Virus record (IMG/VR): IMGVR_UViG_3300025237_000002
Coordinates: 46,536 to 110,535 of that record
Source: a virus
Direction: 5' to 3' (one strand)
Length of the DNA stretch: 64,000 bases
Shown here: positions 14,288 to 22,795 of the stretch, piece by piece
Position numbering within the stretch: the stretch's first letter is position 1
Layout of the letters: each line of letters opens with the position of its first letter
The notes under the pieces: model-generated
Databases searched by the model: none
Told to the model about the DNA's origin: nothing
The model's input: the letters and a program-made list of their open reading frames with translations, nothing else
Made by a program: the position numbers and the translations under genes

Positions 14288-14458
14288 ATGAAATATAAAT
14301 TCACTTCAATGTTCTTCGGTCTAACAGTATTTTTTGGGTTAGGAGTAATTGATAAAATAGTTGCACAAACTATTTGGGATGGTTTTGATGTTGTTTTTAC
14401 AATATTTTTTTCTATCTTTAGTGCAATTACTTTCTATAATTATAAAAACGCTAGATAA
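14288..14458 (+). CDS. Small membrane protein with two membrane segments, 56 aa
   Basis: ATG at 14288, TAA at 14456-14458 overlapping the next ATG. Hydrophobic stretches around residues 6-25 (TSMFFGLTVFFGLGVI) and 35-50 (VVFTIFFSIFSAITFY) flank a short loop. The size and topology fit a small phage membrane protein; holin activity cannot be claimed. Confidence 0.6.
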   Translation: MKYKFTSMFFGLTVFFGLGVIDKIVAQTIWDGFDVVFTIFFSIFSAITFYNYKNAR

Positions 14459-15150
14459 TGATAACAACTAACTTAAGGGATAGAGCATATAATGCACTTA
14501 ATCTAAGACAATATTCAGAATTGAATGTAGTTGATGAATTAGGACCTCTTAACTTAGTTGTACCATCGGAAAGACAATATGTCTTAAGAATACTAATCAA
14601 ACGTACATTTGGTGAATTCCAAATCCCAACAGAATTAGAATGGGTTAGACCATTTATAAATACAACTAAAGCTCACCAAGACAGAATAGGGGTTAAGCAA
14701 CCATTTGTATATCTTACGGTAAGAAACGGTCTTGTGGAGTCTGTAACCGATGATGAGTGGCACGTAGATGGTTTTTCACAAACCATTACTCACTTACCCG
14801 AACAAAATTACCTATGGACTGATGTACTACCAACTGAATATATTGAGAAAACATTTAATTTTCCTGATAACTTCGATAGTGCTAAACATAACGTTCATGA
14901 CTTCTTCCAACGTAGAATAACAACGGATGAAGTGCTAACTATGAAAGCCAAAAACGTATATGGTTTTGACCCATATGTTATTCATCGAAGACCTAAAATT
15001 AGTGCTGGAACTCAAAGATGTTTCTTAAGAGTATCTTACACACCAATTGAGATTGAAGACATTAATAATACCTTCAATGACTTATTACCAACAGCTTATG
15101 TAAGAGATGGTGTGAAAGCATTTAGAGATAAATTAGTAAGTTATGATTAG
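14458..15150 (+). CDS. 2-oxoglutarate/Fe(II)-oxygenase-like protein
   Basis: The double-stranded beta-helix iron site is visible as H102-x-D104 in EWHVDGFS and a distal histidine H176 in YVIHRRPKIS. R191 in CFLRVSYTPIEI sits about where the 2-oxoglutarate-binding arginine is expected. Such enzymes hydroxylate proteins, nucleic acids or small molecules. The 230-residue length matches a single catalytic domain. Substrate unknown. It overlaps the small membrane gene before it and a 48-residue gene after it. Confidence 0.72.
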   Translation: MITTNLRDRAYNALNLRQYSELNVVDELGPLNLVVPSERQYVLRILIKRTFGEFQIPTELEWVRPFINTTKAHQDRIGVKQPFVYLTVRNGLVESVTDDEWHVDGFSQTITHLPEQNYLWTDVLPTEYIEKTFNFPDNFDSAKHNVHDFFQRRITTDEVLTMKAKNVYGFDPYVIHRRPKISAGTQRCFLRVSYTPIEIEDINNTFNDLLPTAYVRDGVKAFRDKLVSYD

Positions 15151-15289
15151 ATATAAATTAATGAGATTGTGGTTTAAAATTAGATACCACAAAATATTTA
15201 GAAGCAAAGAAGAAAAGCTGCGAAGGAAGCAAAATGCTCTAGCACTTTACAACGAAATTATGAGTGAAAAATTTAGTGATAAAAAATAG
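15143..15289 (+). CDS. Small basic protein, 48 aa
   Basis: ATG at 15143 lies 8 bases before the oxygenase stop; TAG at 15287-15289. Very basic helix (MIRYKLMRLWFKIRYHK, then KEEKLRRKQ). Possibly nucleic-acid or membrane-surface binding; unrecognised. Confidence 0.5.
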   Translation: MIRYKLMRLWFKIRYHKIFRSKEEKLRRKQNALALYNEIMSEKFSDKK

Positions 15290-15300
15290 ATACGAATTTA

Positions 15301-15332
15301 TTTGCATATGTCGATAAAATTTCGTATATTTA
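15301..15332 (+). promoter_or_regulatory. Promoter, Bacteroidota type
   Basis: TTTG at 15301-15304, 20 bases, TATATTTA at 15325-15332; start codon 15358. Confidence 0.75.
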
Positions 15333-15357
15333 CATATAAGAGTTAAATACTAATATT

Positions 15358-15720
15358 ATGCCAACACAAGGAGAAAGACAAAATTACCAATGGAGACCGA
15401 ATGATAATTCGTCTACCACAAGGTTAAGATATGACTTGGAAGCTGAACATTGGTTAACCTCAATAAAATCAACATCTTCAAGAAGAGGTTCAGGTGGAAG
15501 TGGAAGTTTTGCGTTTTTATTCACGTTCTTCGCTTTAGCCTTCAATCTTTTGAACATACTCGTTCTTGGAATAACAATGTTATTCAAGTGGATGTTCGGA
15601 CTTAACAAAAAGACTTCAAGGGTTGTTACCCATGAAGGTGTACGTGAAAGAATGTTAACACCTGAAGAGGTTGACGAAATAAATAGAACCCAAACACCAA
15701 CAAGTATATATGAGAATTAA
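15358..15720 (+). CDS. Membrane protein, 120 aa
   Basis: Polar N-terminus with a Ser/Gly/Arg linker (SSRRGSGGSGS), one or two membrane helices in FAFLFTFFALAFNLLNILVLGITMLFKWMF (about 51-80), and a charged C-terminal tail. Overlaps the next gene by 11 bases. Confidence 0.65.
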   Translation: MPTQGERQNYQWRPNDNSSTTRLRYDLEAEHWLTSIKSTSSRRGSGGSGSFAFLFTFFALAFNLLNILVLGITMLFKWMFGLNKKTSRVVTHEGVRERMLTPEEVDEINRTQTPTSIYEN

Positions 15721-16039
15721 AGGAACTTTATTTGATGAGTTAGGAAACTCATATCTAGCCGATAATGTTGATATATATGTTGGTGAAATGAAAGATAGAT
15801 TATTGGTTGTAACCTATATGAACACAATCCATTTTCATGAAATTGAACTAGATACTATGAAAACTCTAGTCAAAGAAGGTGTGATTGATACAATTGATGA
15901 AGATTACAATCCTAGTCTAACTCTAAGCGCAATAGATTCAATGAGGGAAGAAATCATTGAACGATTCGATGAAGATTACCATGAGCATGTGATAGAACAA
16001 CTTAAAAAGAAAATTTTAAAAGCTAAAAAAAATGGATAA
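15710..16039 (+). CDS. Hypothetical acidic protein, 109 aa
   Basis: Begins MRIKGTLFDELGNSYLADNVDIYV, strand-rich, and ends with a lysine-rich helix. Overlaps both neighbours by 8-11 bases, indicating coupled translation. Not recognised. Confidence 0.65.
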   Translation: MRIKGTLFDELGNSYLADNVDIYVGEMKDRLLVVTYMNTIHFHEIELDTMKTLVKEGVIDTIDEDYNPSLTLSAIDSMREEIIERFDEDYHEHVIEQLKKKILKAKKNG

Positions 16040-16214
16040 CGATTGGGGAGATAATACTGGAAAAAGAGTAGAGATTGATGGTGTAAGTCATTTATTAATA
16101 CCCGAACAATCAACGGTTGTTAGCAAAGAAGGTGAATTTACGATGTATGATGACACACAAGGTCATTGTGCGCTATGTGGACGTATAACTTGTAAACAAA
16201 CATGTTTTAAATAA
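16032..16214 (+). CDS. Small Cys-containing protein, 60 aa
   Basis: The C-terminus CALCGRITCKQTC holds four cysteines (CxxCxxxxCxxxC), enough for a zinc or disulfide knot. Single-base overlap with the following ATG. Function unknown. Confidence 0.6.
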   Translation: MDNDWGDNTGKRVEIDGVSHLLIPEQSTVVSKEGEFTMYDDTQGHCALCGRITCKQTCFK

Positions 16215-16384
16215 TGGATGCATTTCTACACTTATTAGGGTTATGTGGTGACACTCACTCACATTTCGACCTTATCGACTTACTCATCATCTTAGGTGGT
16301 GGTGGAGCTGGATTAGTTACAATTAAATTATACTACAGAACCGTGATATACATGGTTAAAGATTACATTAAAAAAATATTATGA
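16214..16384 (+). CDS. Small membrane protein, 56 aa
   Basis: ATG at 16214 overlaps the previous stop and TGA at 16382-16384 overlaps the next ATG. Begins MDAFLHLLGLCGDTHSHFDL; a membrane segment LIDLLIILGGGGAGLVTIKLYY spans about 21-41, followed by a basic tail. Function unknown. Confidence 0.6.
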   Translation: MDAFLHLLGLCGDTHSHFDLIDLLIILGGGGAGLVTIKLYYRTVIYMVKDYIKKIL

Positions 16385-17148
16385 ATAAAATATACGGGGA
16401 AAATAGTGACAACGGACCTGAAGGTTCAACAGCAATAGGAAATGAAGTGGGTGCTGATAACATAGAAGATAAGTTTGTAAATGAAGTGTGTAACTTGGTT
16501 ACAGAGATACTTGAAATTGGTTGGAAAGATAGAACTGTTTTTAAAGCAGTCCTAAAGAAAGCAATTGGTAAAGATATTGATTCTAGTAATCGAGAAGATG
16601 GACTATTACAACAACATGGTGCCTATGTCTTAGATAAAGCGTCTAAACGAATTATTGATGAGTTAGAATTGGTTGACGTAAAGGTTAACCATGAGTATGC
16701 CGCACACGCTAAATTTGCTGATATAGTAAAAGCAATTAAAGCTAAGCTTGACGAACCATCGTTAAAAGTTGAAGAGCTTGATACTGAGGAATTTGCGGAG
16801 AAATTATTAGAGAAATATGGTCCAGAGTCTATATTTCAATTAGCTAAGTTGTTAATTAAAATTGCGAATGACGATGTTAATTTAGCTATTTCACAATCAA
16901 TCTCAAGCCCAATGGCTGTTGATTATAGAGATGATAAAGTTAGGCAGAAAGAAGATGTAAAAAAGAAGAAATCGGATATTAAACCACCTAATATCATGCA
17001 TTTGGTAGCTACTTATAAAGCTAGAATCTTAACTCTACAAAATAAAGATTTATCGAGTATTTCAGAATACAACGGAATAAAGATTGAAATTAATACTCTT
17101 CAAGGTGTGGTTGATAACCTATCCAGTTGGATTGTTTATAATTATTAA
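16381..17148 (+). CDS. Hypothetical helical protein, 255 aa
   Basis: Mostly helical, acidic N-terminal two-thirds, then a lysine block (RQKEDVKKKKSDIKPPN, about 191-207) and a final helical hairpin. No enzymatic motif. Last gene of the transcript starting at 15332. Confidence 0.7.
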   Translation: MNKIYGENSDNGPEGSTAIGNEVGADNIEDKFVNEVCNLVTEILEIGWKDRTVFKAVLKKAIGKDIDSSNREDGLLQQHGAYVLDKASKRIIDELELVDVKVNHEYAAHAKFADIVKAIKAKLDEPSLKVEELDTEEFAEKLLEKYGPESIFQLAKLLIKIANDDVNLAISQSISSPMAVDYRDDKVRQKEDVKKKKSDIKPPNIMHLVATYKARILTLQNKDLSSISEYNGIKIEINTLQGVVDNLSSWIVYNY

Positions 17149-17154
17149 ACAAAA

Positions 17155-17186
17155 TTAGGTTTATAAGTTTATTATCATTATATTTG
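17155..17186 (+). promoter_or_regulatory. Promoter, Bacteroidota type
   Basis: TTAG at 17155-17158, 20 bases, TATATTTG at 17179-17186; start codon 17207. Confidence 0.75.
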
Positions 17187-17206
17187 CATCATAAAAAATA
17201 ACAATT

Positions 17207-17485
17207 ATGCACGTAACCTTACAAATACTACATAGCGAAGAATACTTCCAACAAATGGATAGAGAAATCGATTGGGATGAAACTAATGACCCCAAAAAAG
17301 TATCGCTTGCACAAGCTGACCTTATCTTTAAGATTCTTACTTGTGAAGCATCTATATTCCTATTACGTAGAGCAACTGGTTCAGATGGTGGAAACGTAGA
17401 TATTATGGTGGGAGTCAGAAGAGATTTTATCAAAGAATATGAGAAATCATATGAACCATATAACTATTATAACGAAGTGGATTAA
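17207..17485 (+). CDS. Hypothetical protein, 92 aa
   Basis: Acidic helical protein beginning MHVTLQILHSEEYFQQMDREIDW, with a C-terminal tyrosine cluster (YEPYNYYNEVD). Its stop overlaps the next ATG by one base. Confidence 0.65.
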   Translation: MHVTLQILHSEEYFQQMDREIDWDETNDPKKVSLAQADLIFKILTCEASIFLLRRATGSDGGNVDIMVGVRRDFIKEYEKSYEPYNYYNEVD

Positions 17486-17841
17486 TGAACATACCAAACA
17501 CATTAGACGATGCTATAATTGAAGTTCTATTGGGACTTTCAAGTGAAAACATTGCGGATATTAAAACCAATAAACTTGATTCAGTTTCAATGCATCATGT
17601 ATTAGGTAGATGGCTTAGAAATAATTGGGGCTTATGGTCTGGCTCAAACCTTAGAACACACTTCTTTGATATGGGTGTTCATCATGCAGATGATATGACA
17701 GACATCATACTTAGTAATGTTGTATGTAAAATAAAAGGTGAACCATTCAACCTCCAAGTTAAATTAGATAGATTAAGATTATTTTGGGGTGACCAAGATA
17801 TTGATGTCGATGCTGAAATAAAAAGATTAAGAAATGAATAA
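17485..17841 (+). CDS. Hypothetical protein, 118 aa
   Basis: Helical protein with VLGRWLRNNWGLWSGSNLRTHF followed by a histidine pair (MGVHHADDMTD). Overlaps the next gene by 8 bases. This arrangement resembles many phage proteins carrying a WxLWxxxNxL motif, but function is not known. Confidence 0.65.
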   Translation: MNIPNTLDDAIIEVLLGLSSENIADIKTNKLDSVSMHHVLGRWLRNNWGLWSGSNLRTHFFDMGVHHADDMTDIILSNVVCKIKGEPFNLQVKLDRLRLFWGDQDIDVDAEIKRLRNE

Positions 17842-18298
17842 AACGATAAAAGATTTTACTGCATTGTTGATAGATAAAACCAGTTTGGCTATTATCATCA
17901 ACGAATATGGAGCTGACAGACCTAACTCATACGTCCTATGGATGGGTAAAGAACCTCTTAACCTAGTGATAGGGATAGAAGAAATGGATAGTATTCTATT
18001 TAACGTATCCATGGGTGATGTAACGAAGATTGAAATCCTATCTGAGAGTATATATCAAATCTACAAGGCTAGACGTGAGCATGGTGACGATTGGAATTCA
18101 ATGAGTGATGTGTTATATCAATTAACCGATAAGACCTATCATCAAGCTCAATTAGAGAAAATCCTCGTATTTGTAATGCCAAAAGACCTTAGAGACTCAT
18201 CCTACACTTGGGGTATGACTGACACACCTTGGCGTGATAACCTACATGAATGGTGGGAAAGTAATATGATGAATGACGTAGAAAAAGAAACGCATTAA
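17834..18298 (+). CDS. Hypothetical protein, 154 aa
   Basis: Alpha/beta protein ending in a Trp-rich segment (TWGMTDTPWRDNLHEWWESN). The promoter of the next unit begins two bases after the stop. Not recognised. Confidence 0.65.
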   Translation: MNKTIKDFTALLIDKTSLAIIINEYGADRPNSYVLWMGKEPLNLVIGIEEMDSILFNVSMGDVTKIEILSESIYQIYKARREHGDDWNSMSDVLYQLTDKTYHQAQLEKILVFVMPKDLRDSSYTWGMTDTPWRDNLHEWWESNMMNDVEKETH

Positions 18299-18299
18299 A

Positions 18300-18331
18300 T
18301 TAGGTAGAACCAATTAATTGTTTTATCTTTG
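18300..18331 (+). promoter_or_regulatory. Promoter, Bacteroidota type
   Basis: TTAG at 18300-18303, 20 bases, TATCTTTG at 18324-18331. GTAGAACC follows the -33 as in most 48-64 kb promoters. Confidence 0.85.
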
Positions 18332-18356
18332 TGGAACAATAAGTAAAAATCATAAC

Positions 18357-18644
18357 ATGGATAACAACGGTAAAGTTCAAACTAATGAACATAAAGTAAA
18401 TGTTTTAGTCTCAACAAGACATTCAAACAATAGACATTATTCCCATTTGAATAAAGAAATTGAAGTAATAAAAACCCTATCAGATAATGATATCATTAAA
18501 TTGTGGGAGGCTAGAAATGTTGATGACAAATTAGAATTGGCTAAGAATTGGATTAAAAGAGAAGATGGGTACGCTGTTTCTAATTGTGTAGATGATACAT
18601 TAAATATCACTTATGGTAGTATTGTTAACTATAAAAATCGATAA
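18357..18644 (+). CDS. Hypothetical protein, 95 aa
   Basis: Start placed at ATG 18357 (MDNNGKVQTNEHKV), because any earlier in-frame start lies inside the promoter. Soluble, polar; ends VNYKNR. Not recognised. Confidence 0.65.
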   Translation: MDNNGKVQTNEHKVNVLVSTRHSNNRHYSHLNKEIEVIKTLSDNDIIKLWEARNVDDKLELAKNWIKREDGYAVSNCVDDTLNITYGSIVNYKNR

Positions 18645-18647
18645 GAT

Positions 18648-19046
18648 ATGGAAACTAAATTATCATACGATGATTATCAAAAAGGAGCAATTAAATTGTT
18701 CAAGAAAATATTTGGTAATAAATTACTTAAACAAGCTAAGAATACTGAATTGAAATCTTTCGATTGGAAAGGTGTGGATTATAGTCATAATAGAATTTGT
18801 TCAACTTCTCTAACCATCAAACAAAGATATGCAAATGTCTATGAAGATGATGAAGCGTTAAGTACCTTTATTAACTCTGTGTTCCTATATGGGTATAACC
18901 AAGCATGTGAGTATGAATTAGGTCCTCTTCAAGAGGAACGTGACACGTATAGACGTTGGGTTGATGAAAGTAGAGAACGTTCACTTAGACTTAAAAATAA
19001 AATAGTTGAACTTGAAAAACAATTACATGAAAAAGAAACTAACTGA
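18648..19046 (+). CDS. Hypothetical protein with C-terminal coiled coil, 132 aa
   Basis: The N-terminal 80 residues are mixed; residues about 88-132 (EEDTYRRW-like to KIVELEKQLHEKE) form a charged coiled coil. The next gene begins inside it at 19027. Confidence 0.65.
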   Translation: METKLSYDDYQKGAIKLFKKIFGNKLLKQAKNTELKSFDWKGVDYSHNRICSTSLTIKQRYANVYEDDEALSTFINSVFLYGYNQACEYELGPLQEERDTYRRWVDESRERSLRLKNKIVELEKQLHEKETN

Positions 19047-19365
19047 GAACCAAAGAGAATTTATGATAACCAATTTCTTTCAAAATGAGAAATATGCTGG
19101 GGCGAAAGGAATCGCTGAAAAACTGTTAGATAAAGGTCATTGCATCGTAGCTGGTAAAGATTGTATTTGGCATGGTGGTATAGGAAATTTCATAAAGACA
19201 AGTGAAGCTGAGGACGCTATCGATTGTCTTCTATATGAGTTTGATTTAGATATATTTAAATCATCAGGCTACTACAAAGAAACTCATAAGTTTATCCTCA
19301 AGGACTTAGCTGAGAAAGTGGACGAATCAGTTAAACAATTTAACGAAATTAAAGAATTAGTATAA
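19027..19365 (+). CDS. Hypothetical protein, 112 aa
   Basis: Start taken as ATG 19027 (MKKKLTENQREFMITNFF), 20 bases inside the upstream gene. The segment LLDKGHCIVAGKDCIWHGGIGNFIK is a distinctive Cys/His/Gly loop seen in small conserved phage proteins of unknown role. Overlaps the next ATG by one base. Confidence 0.65.
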   Translation: MKKKLTENQREFMITNFFQNEKYAGAKGIAEKLLDKGHCIVAGKDCIWHGGIGNFIKTSEAEDAIDCLLYEFDLDIFKSSGYYKETHKFILKDLAEKVDESVKQFNEIKELV

Positions 19366-19562
19366 TGGCAATATTTAAAATTAAAGAGACGGAATTAGTA
19401 ATGATGGCAAACATCTACGAGGTTGAAGCTGATACAAAAGAAGAAGCTGAAGAGAAGTATATCAATGAATTGGCTGGTAGATTAGAACTTCTAAATACTT
19501 TTCCTACATGTGAGTTAGAAGAAACCATAACAGCTTATATTGAAGGAGAAGATGGAAATTAA
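19365..19562 (+). CDS. Hypothetical acidic protein, 65 aa
   Basis: Pattern of strand, then (EVEADTKEEAEEKYINELAG) resembles the small DUF-type fold in which a modified-residue-like beta hairpin is followed by an EEA helix, common in phage accessory genes. Overlaps both neighbours. Confidence 0.6.
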   Translation: MAIFKIKETELVMMANIYEVEADTKEEAEEKYINELAGRLELLNTFPTCELEETITAYIEGEDGN

Positions 19563-19845
19563 AAACGACATCGCTGAAGATATTAAAGCGTATATTAAAG
19601 CAAAAAAAGTTTGTTACGGAATAGGTTCTGATGCTTATAACGTATTAAGACATCTGGAAACTACTATTCCAGATAAGATTCAAGGGACTTTAACCGTACC
19701 TGATATCAGAAACAAGTTAAGCCCTATCACACACTTAATCAGTATGATTGAGCGTGGTGATACAGACTACGTACACGAAGCAATTCCACAAGCTAAGATT
19801 AGTGTGAACTACTTAGCACAAAGAAAAGTATATGAAAAACGTTAA
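19552..19845 (+). CDS. Hypothetical helical protein, 97 aa
   Basis: Start placed at ATG 19552 (MEIKNDIAEDIKAYIKAKK), with AAGGAGA directly upstream, one of the few Shine-Dalgarno-like spacers here. A TTG at 19540 is an alternative. All-helical, no motif. Confidence 0.6.
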   Translation: MEIKNDIAEDIKAYIKAKKVCYGIGSDAYNVLRHLETTIPDKIQGTLTVPDIRNKLSPITHLISMIERGDTDYVHEAIPQAKISVNYLAQRKVYEKR

Positions 19846-20482
19846 AATACCATACAGATTTGGTAAATCATTCAAGTTCCAAGCACCTGATGATTTCACA
19901 CTAGAAATCAGTGTAACCAACGACCCTAGAAGTGCTGGTACAGCATACTATTACACCTTTGATATGTTTATTGATAGTGTACTAATTGATTCATTACCTG
20001 AACCTGTAAAAGGTAGGGAATGGGACCATTATATGGACCTTCCATATGACCAAAGCATACCTGAAGAGTTTATAAATGCTCTTCTAAAAGTTGGTTATAT
20101 AGTTGATAATCAATTCTTTGAAAATGGGGCTGCCCAATTTAGTAAATACCACAAACTTTATGTGACCAAAGCTGATAATCAAACTAAAATAATGTTAAAT
20201 AACATTAAGAAAGTTGAGCCACAAGATAAGAAATGGAAGTTAAAGTTCAACAGATTTCTTAATATGAATGAAACAAGATTGATTGTCGAAATGCGAGGGC
20301 ATTGTGTTGGTGGTAGTTATACACATGATTGGGAAGTAACACCAAGCTACATTAGTCGATTACAAGAAGTAACATGTAGAAAGGTTGAGTTTCTATCACG
20401 TAAAAATGGTGGAATTAGTTCGGATATCTATAGATTCGCAATACATCTTGATAGTAAAACACTTAAATCCCCAAAACTTTAG
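19832..20482 (+). CDS. Hypothetical protein, 216 aa
   Basis: Beta-rich soluble protein. LEISVTNDPRSAGTAYYYTFDMFIDSVLIDSLPEP suggests a jelly-roll or Ig-like sheet; the C-terminal part has GGSYTHDWEVTPSYISR. Overlaps the preceding gene by 14 bases and ends the 18.3-20.5 kb unit. Confidence 0.65.
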   Translation: MKNVKIPYRFGKSFKFQAPDDFTLEISVTNDPRSAGTAYYYTFDMFIDSVLIDSLPEPVKGREWDHYMDLPYDQSIPEEFINALLKVGYIVDNQFFENGAAQFSKYHKLYVTKADNQTKIMLNNIKKVEPQDKKWKLKFNRFLNMNETRLIVEMRGHCVGGSYTHDWEVTPSYISRLQEVTCRKVEFLSRKNGGISSDIYRFAIHLDSKTLKSPKL

Positions 20483-20491
20483 ATAGTATAA

Positions 20492-20523
20492 TTTGGTAGT
20501 GTCAATTATATGTTGTATATTTG
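20492..20523 (+). promoter_or_regulatory. Promoter, Bacteroidota type
   Basis: TTTG at 20492-20495, 20 bases, TATATTTG at 20516-20523; start codon 20548. Confidence 0.85.
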
Positions 20524-20547
20524 TAGAATATTAAAACAATATATGTT

Positions 20548-20793
20548 ATGAGAACAATATACTACGGAAATACCCACGAAACAAGTGCAAAGTACAGACC
20601 CATCGCCATGTATTCATACACATTTAATAAAATATTAAACTCTTGTGAAGGGCATTATGGTTGTGGTGGTGTCAATAAAGACTCTTACTACGTAAATGTC
20701 AATGATTGGGAAAAGGTTATTAAAATAGTCAATAAATCAATCGTTGATGGTCATAGTGTATTCACTTTAAGAACAACTAAAATAAAACTATAA
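20548..20793 (+). CDS. Hypothetical protein, 81 aa
   Basis: Short protein with a Cys/Gly/His loop (SCEGHYGCGGVNKDSYYVNV) in the middle and a basic C-terminus. One base separates it from the lipoprotein gene that follows. Confidence 0.6.
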   Translation: MRTIYYGNTHETSAKYRPIAMYSYTFNKILNSCEGHYGCGGVNKDSYYVNVNDWEKVIKIVNKSIVDGHSVFTLRTTKIKL

Positions 20794-20794
20794 C

Positions 20795-21160
20795 ATGAAA
20801 TATATCCTATTATTACTTACGATTATGTTGATGAATTCTTGTATAGAACCTTATAAGTCACCATACCCTAGATATACACTAAAGACTCAAACATTCATTC
20901 CAGACTCTTTAAAACTTCAATACCGTACTTGGGTTACCGAAACGGTAAGAGCCGCTTCAGAAAATATGACTGGTGGTGATTATGAAGATGCTGATGAAAC
21001 GATACTTCAATCGGAGGAAACCGCTAAACGATTGTTTGGTGTTGATGTTGTTGGACTTGAACTAGAAATTAACGATGACTATTGGGATGATATTGATTTA
21101 TTGCCTAATCAGTTAACTAGAAAAGAACATAGAATATTAGATAGCTTACGGATACGATAA
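20795..21160 (+). CDS. Predicted lipoprotein, 121 aa
   Basis: Signal peptide MKYILLLLTIMLMNSC with lipobox MNSC (Cys16) predicts lipidation and anchoring in the cell envelope. The mature part is polar and acidic. One of several short lipoproteins in the window, possibly acting in superinfection exclusion or lysis; that role is inference. Confidence 0.7.
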   Translation: MKYILLLLTIMLMNSCIEPYKSPYPRYTLKTQTFIPDSLKLQYRTWVTETVRAASENMTGGDYEDADETILQSEETAKRLFGVDVVGLELEINDDYWDDIDLLPNQLTRKEHRILDSLRIR

Positions 21161-21171
21161 AATTTAAACTG

Positions 21172-21846
21172 ATGACATTAAAAGACCTAAAATTACATTA
21201 TAGAGTTTATAAGAATGATAAACAATATCATTTAAGTACACTAGAGGTTCAAACCACTGGTAGAGACGTATATAAGTATATTTGTAGCGTCACTAAAGAT
21301 GGTGGGTATTTCAGACTTGGAGATAAAATACCAACTAGTAAAATTGAAGTTCTCTTGGAGCAAATTCAAGAGTATTTAAACATAATTGATTACGATAGTT
21401 CTTACTACAACCCTAATTATCGAGAAGGATTTGCACAAGACCTTTTCGTTTACGATAAATTAAGAGAGTATGGGTATAGACGTGAACATATGCGTGATTG
21501 CTTCACACCAACAAGAGAAAGTATTTACGGGCTAACTGTTAGTTCAGTTCAAATTTGGTATAATATTAACGAAGAAAATAAAGTGGTTGAATTATCCCTA
21601 GCGGGTGCTAATGATAATGGATGGATTACAACTAAATCATCCTTTGATTTTAAGGATATTCACAAGACCATTGATAACCTATTAAAACCACTCCTACTTA
21701 CTGAGGGAATTAAAGATATTCAACTATCTGATAAGATGTTAATGGGTGATGTAGAATTATCAATCAATAAACTTAAAGGTCTTAATATCACAACCTCTAA
21801 ACTAGAATTAAAAGAAAAATTAATAGAAATGGCAAATGCCTTATAA
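21172..21846 (+). CDS. Hypothetical protein, 224 aa
   Basis: Soluble alpha/beta protein. Features include YNINEENKVVELSLAGANDNG in the middle and a C-terminal helical region rich in Leu and Lys. Not recognised. Confidence 0.65.
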   Translation: MTLKDLKLHYRVYKNDKQYHLSTLEVQTTGRDVYKYICSVTKDGGYFRLGDKIPTSKIEVLLEQIQEYLNIIDYDSSYYNPNYREGFAQDLFVYDKLREYGYRREHMRDCFTPTRESIYGLTVSSVQIWYNINEENKVVELSLAGANDNGWITTKSSFDFKDIHKTIDNLLKPLLLTEGIKDIQLSDKMLMGDVELSINKLKGLNITTSKLELKEKLIEMANAL

Positions 21847-21847
21847 T

Positions 21848-22354
21848 ATGAAAATAACAAAAGAAAAAATAGAGGTATATAAAATTCGTGGTCTTAAGGG
21901 TGGTGCATGGGCAGACATTACATTAGATAGAGGTGAGTCAAGTGGTAGATTACAAATAGCTTCCGACTATGGCAATTGGTCATACTATTGGGGTTCTTGT
22001 GGGGAATCATTTAATAAATTTTTATGTAGTTTAGATATTCATTATACAGCTGGTAAATTCGGTGAATCAGATTGGTTTGACCACAATGCAACTATCTCTA
22101 ATCTAGTGAATAGAATTGATGAATATAGTGAAGATTATCCAGACCTTAAATCAGTTTTATTGGAAGAATTAGATAATCTTAAAAGTGCATACGATAAAGA
22201 TGAATTCACTCACTCCATGTGGAATTGTGATAACATTTTGCATATGGAAGGACATCAACCAGATTTAATAAAAGATATTACTCCAAGTTTCAATCAATTT
22301 TGGGATAAAATATGGTTAGGTTTTGTAGAACACTTAAAAAAAGAAGATGAATAA
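21848..22354 (+). CDS. Hypothetical protein, 168 aa
   Basis: Start at ATG 21848 (MKITKEKIEVYKI), one base after the upstream stop. Contains GGAWADITLDRGESSGRLQIASDYGNWSYYWG, a glycine/aromatic beta sheet; this arrangement recurs in phage and plasmid proteins of unknown role. Overlaps the thioesterase gene by 8 bases. Confidence 0.65.
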   Translation: MKITKEKIEVYKIRGLKGGAWADITLDRGESSGRLQIASDYGNWSYYWGSCGESFNKFLCSLDIHYTAGKFGESDWFDHNATISNLVNRIDEYSEDYPDLKSVLLEELDNLKSAYDKDEFTHSMWNCDNILHMEGHQPDLIKDITPSFNQFWDKIWLGFVEHLKKEDE

Positions 22355-22784
22355 ATATAATGGTTCAACGTTAGAAGCAACACACTCATTTGTCGTAATG
22401 CCAAAGGATTGTAACTTCAATAATAACACAAATAACAACGATAAGAATGACATTCTGTTCGGTGGTACGTTAATGTATAATATTGATTACTCTGGAGCTA
22501 AAATAGCTAGAAGAGCAACCTATGGTGTTGATTGTGATATGATTGTCACAGCATCAATGGATAGACTTAATTTTGAGAAACCAGCGTTTTTAGGTGATAT
22601 TATCTCTATGATGGCAACTATCAAATCATTAGGTACAAGTTCAATCAGTATTAGAGTTAAGGTTACAAGAGAAAGCCCAATTGGTGAGATGGAACAAATT
22701 TGTTCAGCCAATATGACCTTTGTCTCAATGAAACAAGGTAAACCAACACCACATAACTTAAGTTTTAACAATTTAATTAGGTAA
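22347..22784 (+). CDS. Hotdog-fold acyl-CoA thioesterase
   Basis: Acyl-CoA thioesterases of the YciA/BACH group hydrolyse acyl-CoA to free acid and CoA. The hotdog signature is clear: FGGTLMYNIDYSGAKIARR (38-56, with D47 in the catalytic helix), then MDRLNFEKPAFLGDIISM (71-88) and the closing strands SISIRVKVTRES and ICSANMTFVSM. Length 145 is a single hotdog domain. An insertion of Asn/Asp residues (NNNTNNNDKND, 25-35) is unusual. Thioesterases are rare in phages; with the CoaB-like gene at 8.3-9.5 kb it hints at manipulation of host CoA or acyl-CoA pools. Confidence 0.87.
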   Translation: MNKYNGSTLEATHSFVVMPKDCNFNNNTNNNDKNDILFGGTLMYNIDYSGAKIARRATYGVDCDMIVTASMDRLNFEKPAFLGDIISMMATIKSLGTSSISIRVKVTRESPIGEMEQICSANMTFVSMKQGKPTPHNLSFNNLIR

Positions 22785-22795
22785 AATATAAGACT